Under the pieces are notes generated by a model. That model ran no database searches. It saw only the letters and a list, made by a program, of their open reading frames with translations, and had not been told where the DNA came from. Positions 23,640 through 33,700 of a DNA stretch of 64,000 nt are shown one piece after another. Both the position numbers and the translations under genes were made by a program. Origin of the DNA: Atriophallophorus winterbourni. Lineage: Eukaryota > Platyhelminthes > Trematoda > Plagiorchiida > Microphallidae. Within the stretch, counting starts at the first letter, position 1. Every line of letters begins with the position of its first letter. The stretch lies in contig JACCGJ010000567.1 of the NCBI GenBank assembly GCA_013407085.1, positions 62,001 to 126,000 on the forward strand, read 5' to 3'.

Positions 23640-25070
23640 CATCATCATCATCAAGGACAGTAATACACCGGTAGCACGTAACGAATGCTTAACTGCCATA
23701 CACCCATGAAAAAGTAAAATTCTAAAAGATGGGGAAGGGTGGGACTTAAATTGCTACGGCTTCTATAGAAGAGCAAGCACAAACAAACTGGGGAGAGGTG
23801 CCTACAACTCGAATGGAACATACATTCGAACAAGTTTCGTGAACGAGTAGAGCGACATCAGCATGGCAGCTTCCTTGCGGCTTTCACTATCATGCATCAT
23901 AACAAGCTTTTCTCGTCACTCCACTTGACAGCATACAAGGTTAAGCAAACACTCCAAGAATATGCTTAGTGCAAGACCGCCATTGAACACGGTTTCGGGA
24001 CATATCCTGAAGCGTAACTAGCCATTGCGATATCTGATCGCGGGGACACCAGCATGGAAGACGCGCTGCGCTGACTTTGTAAAGGTTAATAGTAAGGGTT
24101 TTTAACTGCCTATGCCATGTGACGGTTTGGCCACCCCGAGATTTACGCCAATCAGGATGTGGCATCGCAAAAAGAATCTGTTTCGGAAGTCGGTGGTCCG
24201 GCATCCGTAAAACGTGACCCAGCCAGCGTAAACTATGCAGGTTGATCTGCTTCTCTATATCGACATTACTACCCAACAACTTATTTCGGAGAGCATCGGT
24301 GCGCATACGATGGTAACCGCTAACTCGTAGAATGCCGCGGAGACACCGGTTGTCAAATACTTGGAGACGCTGAATGTGTTCTTTACGTAAGGTCCAGGTT
24401 TCGCACCCATATAGTAACACAGCCCGAACTGTCGCTTTATAGACTCTACCCTTGAGTAACAGAGATAATCCTTTCTGACGCCAGAGGTGACCTAGGTTGC
24501 GAAATGCTACGGTCGCTTTAGAAATACGTGCCGAGACCTCGTCATCTAACGATGCAGAATTATTGATACAACTACCGAGATACGTAAAACGATCTACAAT
24601 TTCAAGAGCTTGATTGTCAAGTAATAAAGTGCTGTTCGATATGTCGATGTCCTGCAGCAGAACACTGCACTTAGAGGGTGCAAAACGCATTCCAAATGCG
24701 GGCACAATACTAGATAGCTTGTTCAGTATCGCCTGTGAATCTGTGTACGTGTCGAAGAGCAGAACTATATCATCAGCATAATCCAAGTCGAGAAGCTTGA
24801 CGCCTGGTATTATGTGAACTCCGAAAGCTGGGGCACCATCGTTGCACAACTCCATAATTGCATCAATTACAAAATTGAACAAAAACGGAGAAATCGGGCA
24901 TCCTTGTCGGACGCCACTTGTGGTGTGGAATTTGGGTGAGACTTCGTTGTAAACCCTAACGCATCCGGATGTATGAGCATAAAGTGCACGTAGTATGCTG
25001 ACATACTTTTGCGGAACGCCTTTGCACAGCAAGGTGTTAAACAGGTGCTGGCGTTGCGGCAGCAACGGCA
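23640..25070 (-). mobile_element. RTE-type LINE, 5'-truncated, with 3' UTR and GAT-repeat tail
   Basis: RT frame 25065-23941 followed by a 300-bp 3' UTR whose end is a run of GAT repeats (+ strand ATCATCATCATCATCA at 23639). The 3' UTR is the source of the 3'-only copies elsewhere in the window. Confidence 0.85.
23941..25065 (-). CDS. RTE-like reverse transcriptase, intact 374-codon frame
   Basis: Palm motifs: LFNTLLCKGVPQKYVSILRA, SGVRQGCPISPFLFNFVID, LDYADDIVLLFDT (intact catalytic YADD), FTYLGSCINN. C-terminus: RAVLLYGCETWTLRK, LRGILRVSGYHRMRTDAL, LHSLRWLGHVLRMPDHRLP, as in RTE/BovB-type elements. Endonuclease and RT fingers are missing upstream, where a gypsy fragment abuts. Without stops, so presumably recent. 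Confidence 0.9.
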   Translation of the reverse strand: MLPQRQHLFNTLLCKGVPQKYVSILRALYAHTSGCVRVYNEVSPKFHTTSGVRQGCPISPFLFNFVIDAIMELCNDGAPAFGVHIIPGVKLLDLDYADDIVLLFDTYTDSQAILNKLSSIVPAFGMRFAPSKCSVLLQDIDISNSTLLLDNQALEIVDRFTYLGSCINNSASLDDEVSARISKATVAFRNLGHLWRQKGLSLLLKGRVYKATVRAVLLYGCETWTLRKEHIQRLQVFDNRCLRGILRVSGYHRMRTDALRNKLLGSNVDIEKQINLHSLRWLGHVLRMPDHRLPKQILFAMPHPDWRKSRGGQTVTWHRQLKTLTINLYKVSAARLPCWCPRDQISQWLVTLQDMSRNRVQWRSCTKHILGVFA

Positions 25071-25265
25071 GTTTTGTTGTGCCAATGACACTGCAATTGC
25101 AATGTCGGAGGCATCAGTTTCCACGACAAGCGGTAACAAACATGGGATTTTCTAAGTCGTCTTTGCGGCCTTGGAAGGCTTTCTCAAGATTCTCGGGGAT
25201 AGTGAATGTTTTGTTCTTGTCATATTTCGATCTTGTCAGAGAAACTTGGAATCCATTGTGAATAA
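25070..25265 (-). pseudogene. LTR-retrotransposon RT/RNase H fragment
   Basis: Minus frames include LEKAFQGRKDDLENP and PLVVETDASDIAIAVSL, the RNase H entry motif (ETDAS) of gypsy-type pol. Joined directly to the RTE RT start, so a chimaeric junction. Confidence 0.6.
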
Positions 25266-25365
25266 TAGGCAAACATACCAACAACACATTATTGGGCTTT
25301 TATGGCTTGGAGGTTTGAGGTGACGAATAGGTTGCATTTGCTCACGATCCGGTTTTATGATTCCC

Positions 25366-26130
25366 TTAATAGTTCAATAATGTATTTATGGTAAAATAAG
25401 CACATAACTTCAAATAACCACATGATATTTTGTACAGTGGGACGAAAAGTGATAAAAACATCATAATAGTGTTCAACAACCTTAAAGCGGGCCTCATTCG
25501 CGTTTGAACTGCACCTTCACGGGATTTTTTAGGCATTTGTACAGGTAGAGCCTCGACCCTAGTCACGGCTACCCACCACATCCTCGATTGCAGCGGTTGT
25601 TGACATGTCATCCAGGACCGTCATGTCGTCTAAGGTAGTAGTGATCCTGGAAGAGTGATAAACATGAAACGCGTTAGAAGTGGTAAAAGATGACAAAAAT
25701 ACGTCAAACAGAGTAAACACCCTTCCATATGTGCATCCAAACGTTGTTCAAAAATTGAAACAGATTGGGAATTTATAACTGCTGCAGGCAATGCGTTCCT
25801 AAATCAAGGAATTCGAATTGGTCAGAAAATGCTGCGGCTCATTTTGCGTGACAGCTTGGGGTTATGTCCGTGGTGGCTAGCAAGAGAGTACAAAGGGAAG
25901 GTATTCCTGCATGAGTGATCAAGTTCGGTGAGTGCACGAAACGTGAAGATCAGGTTTTCCCACAAACGACGGTATTTGATGAAGAAACGTTTACACTTCC
26001 TCAGACGTAGGCTGTACTGAAAAACCTCAAATGAACTTTGTAGCTCTGCGTCGATGATCTCACTGCATGCAAACTTATCAAAAATGTTTTTCCATTTTGC
26101 ATTTCTTTGGGTAGCCATGACAGAAGTCCA
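25366..26130 (-). mobile_element. LINE 3' end, second copy of the 21295-22020 family
   Basis: Minus reading: KRFFIKYRRLWENLIFTFRA, SCRNTFPLYSLASHHGHN, and the same AACTATTAA 3' end and ACCCACCAC...CGAATGAGGCCCGC blocks as 21420-21520. Confidence 0.65.
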
Positions 26131-26172
26131 GCTTATTCACCAATGCCTCGAAATTAAGCCACTTCGAATATT

Positions 26173-26850
26173 TTGTCGGCTTTGAATGCATCGAAATCTT
26201 TTTTCCGCCCGCGCGTACCGTTTAGACTAGCGGCGTTTAATGTACGGGCTTACGCTAGCATCGGACAACAGGCAGTCTTGGCTCGCACATTTGATAGCCT
26301 CGATATAGATGTTTGCTGTTTGTCGGAAACACGCATGCATAACTCTAGCTGGGTTACGCGATTGTCTAATCCTTTGAACTTACGCAAGTCGCACTATCTA
26401 CGCCTGTCCAGTGATGACGATGCCATGGTATCTGGTCAAGCTGGTGTCGGAATCGTTTTGAGTGAGTAAGCCGAGGTCGCACTGTTAGACTGAATCCCAG
26501 TCGACAGTCGCCTTTGTGCAGTAAGACTACAGGGTTCATGCAAGAAAGGCCGATCTCGCCAGCAATCCCGCAACCTGTTTGCGGTTGATGCCTATGCACC
26601 GAATAATTGTAGCTCTGAACTTTACAACGATGATTTCTATGGAAAATTAGAATAACTCATTAAACTTGCATCAAGTAGTGACATCGTTGTCTTAGCTGTA
26701 GACATGAACGCGCTTGTGTGACGTCTATCTTTAAACGAGCATTTCGTCGGTGGAAGGTTTGGTCTCAATTGTAATCGTAATGACAATGAAAGATTGCTTA
26801 GCTTGTACTCTGCATGCACGGATGTGCAATCATGCGGTACTTTTGTGCTG
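26173..26850 (+). pseudogene. RTE-type endonuclease domain
   Basis: FRLAAFNVRAYASIGQQAVL, DIDVCCLSETRMHNSSW (catalytic ET), GQAGVGIVLSE, then after a stop, ALSSDIVVLAVDMNALV-like sequence and GGRFGLNCNRNDNERLL (GxxGxxxxNxNGxRL). In-frame stops at 26467 and after. Confidence 0.8.
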
Positions 26851-27150
26851 TGTGTCTAACACCGTGCTAAATTGATTGGCCACCGATAGTGAGTTGCATG
26901 CTGAAATACGCTGTAGTCTCGCTACAATGTTCATTTTATTTTCTATCTCATATCTGTCTAGGCCTTGGCAACCTGACAATATCTCAGATCACGTACAGTC
27001 CCTGACTGTGCGACACTTTGCCTGTACCAGGCTACATACAAGACCTGGGCAACCTGACAGTACCTTAGTCCACATGCACTCTCTGACTGTGCGGCACTTC
27101 GCCTGGATCAATCTTGTGTTTTCATAAATATCATACATACAGATATAGTG
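26814..27150 (+). mobile_element. SINE-A with duplicated 3' module
   Basis: Head GCACGGATGTGCAATC, GCTAAATTGATTGGCCACCG, TAGTGAGTTGCATGCTG, then the 3' module (CCTTGGCAACCTGACA...TTGCCTG) occurs twice in tandem before CATACATACA. Confidence 0.85.
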
Positions 27151-27199
27151 CTGTCTATGATGATGTTGAAACAACTCTGGTAGTAACGGTTTTTTCACG

Positions 27200-28980
27200 C
27201 ACCCCGAATAAATCTAAGCACTCCTCTGGACTATCACACTATAATACTGATGATTATGCCGTTTTTCAGGTGGTTGAGTTGCATTCTATTTGAAAGAACA
27301 TTATATCTAAATATTTTATAGTTCCCACAGAGATAGTAAGATATTTGGTGTAAGCTCAAAATCGCTAGCGATTTTGATATGTTGAAGGTTGTTTATTACA
27401 CACCGCATGTTCAGTTTAGTTCAGTTAGCACACAACTGTAGGTGGCTGATAATTTGTCTGTGGAATGCTTCCGAGGATCGTCAATTACCGCCAAAGTTGG
27501 CTCTTTTTGTCAATCGAGAAAAAGTAACAAGAATTTTGATTCAAGTGGTACATAAATTTTTTACTAGTGCCTTCGAGTGGAAAAGAATGCATGGAAAAGA
27601 CGGGCAGTAACTCAGACAGAGAGTCTAACATTCCCGCTTGATCGTGCGTTTAGTTTGTGGAAAATGCTGTGTACATTGTACTTATCAATCTGAACTTTTT
27701 TGAAGATCATTACTCTTCCGTCAGATCATAATTCCTTGCTAATTTTGCAATATCCATGCGCCTCATTCGCCAGATGTAACAAATGATTTTCTCGACGTAA
27801 ATGGCATATGGGATGTAAAACATTACAGAGCGATTTGTATTGTTTTCGTTGGTAAGCTGGATGCATTAACAATTTAGGCTTAACGGGTTGCATGTCGGTT
27901 AAGTTTCCTAGTTTGTGGGTTCGGTAAATATGCAGATTTTAGATTAAATTTTCGGAAATTTTTGAAAATCTAGGATCATTTCTTGTTTGCTATAGGTAGG
28001 TAACTCCACAGAAGACGTCAGTGTCTTCATGTTCTGAGAACTAGTGCGCATTTAGTTCGCGGTTGCTTCTGCATCACACACTTCCACATGCCATTGACTA
28101 TATCAAGCGTTGCCTGTTCACGTAGCTTAATTTCAGCTGTAACCTACTCCATCTTGTCTTTGTCCATTATAGTTCACTCGATTAATCTTGTGAGTTCATT
28201 AAGGGTTTTGCTCGATTGGTCAACTACCCGTCTGTTATTTTTCTGGAGGTTTTAACCTCCCAAAAACACCTCCAGTCGCTAATGAACTGTGTTTTCGTTG
28301 CATGTTGTTCGTCTTCACTCTAAAAATCAGGCATGAGCAAAACCAAAGTCCTTGATCAAGGTACCGTATCGCCTCCCACATCACTGAGCTAAAACTGCTT
28401 GACGAAATGCCATCATTTCAATATTTCTTGTTTCAACCATCCTTATAACCTTCTCCCTAGCAGAAAATCGATAAGCGGATTGCGGAGTAGCTGGCCATCT
28501 TGTCCCATTCGAACTCTCGTTCTTGAAGGAACTGCAAGTTTCTTTGAATACAAAGATGAGTTGTATACAGCGAGGTGTCGGTACTAATGCTTTGCTGTCG
28601 ATACTACATAAACTTGAACATCCACGTAAGATCACGGATGCTGAATACTTTTCCATTACAAACGTCCGCGTTTTTTGAACATATCGTAAGATGAACAAAT
28701 AACAAATTCTGAGTGTGCTTTTCTAAACTCGTCTACAGACATGTTTCACCCTGCGACAGCACTCTTTACAACACCGACTGGTCCCTGTGTAAGCATGGAA
28801 CAGGTTCGTATTCAAAGATGTAAACATGGGGAGTTGAAATCAGAAAGCCCACTATTGGGCTGATCGCTGGTACGAAAAGCTCAAAAGTCTATTGAACATC
28901 AATCGACCCTACTTGTGTGGAAAGACTAGCCCTTGACCATTCACTTTGGAGGCGTCATATTCAACCTGAAACAGCAGATA
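27200..28980. other. No gene recognised
   Basis: Open frames at 27389-27610 and 28381-28698 show no family motif or splice context. Faint LINE-like character only. Confidence 0.45.
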
Positions 28981-28984
28981 CTAA

Positions 28985-29185
28985 TCTCGGCTGCTGAACG
29001 TACAGATAGCTGATGCACAACTGACATATCTACCAATTATAACCAATCGTTTGAACGCTGCGAGAGAGATGTTCCTCCCAATTAGACTGTTTAGTTATTT
29101 GAAACGCTGCGGAGCGTGAAACCATCATGAACTTGTGATGTCCATCCATTGTCGATATCAACCGGAGGAGGCCAACAACATTTAA
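28985..29185 (-). repeat. Repeat C (LINE-end family with CAACAA terminus)
   Basis: Shares GCGAGAGAGATGTTCC, GACTGTTTAGTTAT and GGAGGCCAACAACA with 40990-41120, 41960-42200 and, inverted, 53755-53885 and 54950-55045. Confidence 0.6.
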
Positions 29186-29635
29186 CATTTCCATTAATCA
29201 AACTTGCAGAGTTTGTCTATTTAGAAAATCACCAACTCTGAGACACTTCAATTACACAATAGCACTAACGTGTGGATTTAAAAGTTAATTTTTGCTTCAC
29301 CGTTGTGTATCTTAATTCATTATGTGTGTCATAATTTTTTTTATTCGCTATTATTTTACATAAAAAAACAAACAAAAAACCAAAAAATCACATGCAGTGA
29401 AACTACAAAAACAAGCTGCTTTTTTGTGCATTTGCTTTTGCGTATTCCGCTTATCTGCTTTTCCTGCATCATATTGCTTGGCACTTTGTCTTGCTCCAGA
29501 CTTGTGCTTCATGATGATGATGGTGATCTCAATTCATGCTTTTACCTTTACTCGTTTGATTTATCATGATTGTTTACCTTTTAATATATTTCAGCCCTCT
29601 CTCAACCAAATTATGCTCTTTTGATTTGCAACCAA

Positions 29636-30793
29636 ATGTTCTCCACTCGTACAAGGTGAGTACAGACTAACAATCGAATAGCAGACCCACAAATGAACTT
29701 TTTGATTGCTTCATCATTTATGATGTGAGCGACTCGTCCAAAGGTTTGCTTCTTCTGGTTTTTATTGATTCCTTTCAATAGGATTCCATCTGGTTTATAA
29801 ATTCCCTGAAGATTATCCACAATCGTCGCTGAATGATCATCTTACACAGTTTATTTTTCCTTGTGAGCACAAGAGGTATGTCTTCGTTATTCCCCGTGTA
29901 AAGTGTTAGCACATTACCAGAGGAATATACGCTAATATTCACGGACTCCGATGGGAAGTTACAGTTTTTCGGCCTTCTTTATTTACCAATGACTGCATAC
30001 GTTCTTTGTGTAAAAAGGTGAGTGTCTCGCATACTTTCACCCCCTCCAGTTTCCGACCGTATTTCGAATGCTTCCACTGTTTACTCAATGTTGTGAGTCA
30101 AAAGAAACTACATTGCGATGAATCGCATGATGAATTGACATTGTTTCTCAAGTGGCTGCTCGCACAAGATCTTGAATCTCCAAAAGCTAATCAGCTGTTT
30201 TCCCTCGCTTACGCCAGTACATTAGATTATCCTTTCGTACACGTAAGTGTAGTATGTTCTAGCACGAATATTTTAGCGCCATGTGTTGGAATTTTATTCA
30301 GCTTTGTCAAGTGACAATTGGGTCGCCGTTTTTGAAAAGTAAGCATCCGTTTGCGTTTCAAAGACTGTATTTTCCCGATTAGTTTACTATTGGAACGCAG
30401 CGTTGTGTTTTATTCCTCACGTTTCCAACGTCTGACTTCGTGCATTCTAGCCAGTCTCACACTCATCTACCCTCTTGTCTGGTATGTGTTCGCCCACGTT
30501 AAGATCATATTTGCCTAAGGTCCCATCTCATATACCCATTGCTACCGATGACGTGCATTGAATACATCGGGTAGGTTGTCAGTTCGTCTTAATCGTTCCT
30601 GTAGTTGTCCAACTCCTTTTATAGCGGGCGTGCATAACTGCATGGTTGAGGTATTCTTTTTGCGGTTTATTTCACTTTCTATTTTTTCTAGAAAATTAAA
30701 CCGATACTTTCGGCTGGCACTGTTCTGGTGGATTTGGATGGCGATGTGGTTTACGCCTCGGACGATGCTGATTTTCAATTGCCACAAGTGATG
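29636..30793 (+). CDS. DENND1: DENND1 exons 1-10 (uDENN + cDENN cluster)
   Basis: Ten exons (20, 59, 94, 114, 193, 29, 99, 51, 46 and 102 nt) encode the first 269 residues. The nine introns are 29, 38, 28, 32, 34, 77, 38, 34 and 41 nt. The fit to human DENND1 is almost gap-free across exons 7-10: the order LLLER, LTSC, LIYPL, IEYIGCPTPFIAGVH and VLVDLDG mirrors human MLYER, LTAC, MLYP, LDYCCAPMPYLIGIH and VILNVDT. Exon 6 (30277-30305) is the least secure. It was chosen because it gives a 34-nt intron and the right phase, but a different exon between 30243 and 30382 is possible. Confidence 0.9.
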
Positions 30794-33700
30794 GTAAGTA
30801 ATGGGTACCGATTACGTAAGACGTGATCTCGTGTTCTCGGTGGATTTTTGTTATGGGCCTACGGTTAATGTCGACGATTTATATACATCACCAGCACATA
30901 TTGGTTCCATGCTCCACAGCATTTCAGATGACTAAATATTCCGATATAGTAGAAGCAACCTTTCCATTTTGATATATCTGTCATACAGTACTGTGCGGCT
31001 GTGCTGTGCTGTGCTGTGCGGCTAACACCGTGCTAAATTGATTGGCCACCGGTAGCGAGCTGCATGCTGAAACACGCTGGAGTCTCACTACAGTTTCCAT
31101 CATTATTTTCTTTCTGATATTTGTCTAGGCCTAGGCAACCTGACAGTATCTTAGCTCACGTGCAATTACTGACTGTGTGGCACTTTGCCTGGATCAGTCT
31201 TGTGCTTTCATACATGCATACATATATCTGTCTGGACCTGAGCAAGCTGACAGTATCGTAGCCCACGTGCACTCTCTAAATGTGCAGCACTTTGCCTGGA
31301 CCCAGACTTGTGATTTCATACATGCATACCTGATTTCATATCACAGCGATAGACAGTACTCGAACGATCATGTTGTCAGTTCTTCCTCTGCTTCTAGATC
31401 ACACTTTACACAGTGGATCCAAATTAAACGATAAACAGAATATTATACCTAACTTATAGGGTCATATATCTGTTGCAAGCGTCGTTGTACCGCAAGTGCG
31501 CTCAGCCGAAATGTCGAGTTTCTGATTTCAACTCACCATAGATTAGATCTGTTGGAATACGACCATTTCCCATTCTGTAAACATTACCCATCCAGCCTAT
31601 GTGGCGCTATCTTGGTAGGGTAAGCATTCTCTGTATACCCAATTTGGAAAGCACTTCAGCAGTTGTAATGTTTTCCATAAATCGTGGTGCTTTTTATTCC
31701 CTTATGAACTATCCGTCTTCGTTTATTTTCTATCTGGTCATCACCAGCAATTTGCTTGGTTTGATGGAGTGATTGAGGTCATCTTGATCGGAATATTGAT
31801 CGTGCAGCAGAATAATTCCTGCGAAATACTTTTCACATCCGTTGAACTTTACGAAATTACTACAACGTCATCAATACCTGATCATATCACGCCCACGCGT
31901 TGTGCTATTTTTTGATTCAAGGTCTATGTTTACCTATATGAACGGTTGTCCTTTGCGTTTCTGGGCCAGCATTGTCCGCTGCACGTGTGGATTTTTGTGT
32001 GTGTGAAAGGTTTTTTGCTGTGCAACAAACGATGTTCTAACTGGATTCCCACGATTGTCGAGTTGCGCTCAAGAAGCGTTCTGTCAGTTTATTGCGGTGG
32101 TAATATCCCCACCACAACCGGTCTCTGGCTGTTTGCCGTCATCTGTCCGTTGTTCCGTATTTTGTTGTTATGTTGTGAACTACGATGCGAAAGTATATGA
32201 CCAGTGTGCAACGTTGGTTTCAGTGATACAAGAAGGAGGGGTACAACGATGATGGATAGTATGCGCCACCTTTCATACGTGGATGGTATGAAAGCACAAG
32301 CCTGATCCAGGCAAAGTGCCGCACAGTCAGAGACTGCACGTGGGCTGAGATACTGTCAGGTTGCCCAGGCCAAGACATACGTTGATAGACGGAGCTTAGT
32401 TAATTTTTTACAGGCTAGAACTTCGAAGTGAGAGCTTTACCTGCTGATGCCCAACCGCATCCTCCTCGAACAATATGGTGACGATTTGCTCCGTTTCCTC
32501 AGATTAATAGGCGAATAAATTACTCGTGAACATGAACTTAAGTTAAAAAACTCAGAAGGCTTAATTTTGTTAATGCGAGCATGCTATACACGCCCGCCGT
32601 GAACACTTAGAACTTGCTACCGACGAGCTTCTGTCCCTACCATCAGAGCAGCTATTCAAAATTGCATTGGATCAGCATTTGTTGAAACATTGGGACTTGA
32701 ACCGTTGCGCGATGCAGTGGTGGTTCTGTACTCATGGTTTTCCTTGTCAGTAGAAACCACCCGTGATTCATGTTGTGAAGAAGTTTAAACTGGATATCAT
32801 TTATTCTGCTTTCGTTCCATTAGAAGAAGAAAAAGTGCGTCCGTGTAGTAATTCTCGGACATAAGTCTTGGTTCTGAGCACGCCAAATATTTGGTCCACT
32901 TGGCGGAAATGACAAATTGTCAAAAAGAATAATCCATATTAATTGCACTCATCGTGCATCCAGTAATCAAAACAGCGTATTTTCATTTGGACAAATCATT
33001 CGTTCGGACGTATATAAGCGCTGCTGTTTCATTGCCATTATTCACTATACGTATGCATAAACTTGAAAAGTTTCTGAGCGTCTGTGAAGTCAATTACCCT
33101 GGGGCACGGTACACTGCTACAATACTGAGCTAGATATGCATATTTGCTCGCTGCTTCATGCACTTTAGTTGTGTTTTGATTTACAATGGTTTTGCACTTT
33201 CAGGCCAATAAGATCCATTGATTATTCATTAAGTGCGCGTTTCTCATGAATTTTAGTCCCTTCTCACAAATCATAAGATATGTGTATATCTAACGAAACG
33301 TAATGACGCTATTGCAGACATGAAACTTATAATATGTTTAGAAAAGGACGAACTCACACGGTGTAACGCCGACTCTTCATGTACACTACCGGAAGCTGTT
33401 GGACGAAATTTATTGCTGAACAAACACAATGCTAAGTTAAAACCGCAACGGACAAACCATGGGCTTGTATTTCCGATTTGCCATTTTCATCGTACATAGA
33501 TTTTGTGTACTTTCTTGATAAAGTTGACTTCGTGGCTGGTATCGTTTTCGCTAATATTGTACTGTACGACAGAATCCGTTCTCGTTTATCACTGTCTGTA
33601 TGTATTATGAAAGCACAAGCCTAATCATGACAAAGCACCGCAAGGTCGTAGACTGCACGTGGGCTGAAATACTGTCGGGTTTCCCAGGCTTAGACAAATG

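Noticed and set aside
28381..28698. Minus-strand 105-codon host gene upstream of DENND1
   Set aside because: No recognisable motif, no flanking exons, no codon pattern distinguishable from background.
30243..30276. Alternative exon 6 starting at CACGAATATTTTAG (20-nt intron)
   Set aside because: A 20-nt intron is below any plausible spliceosomal size; the 34-nt intron gives the correct phase and better alignment.
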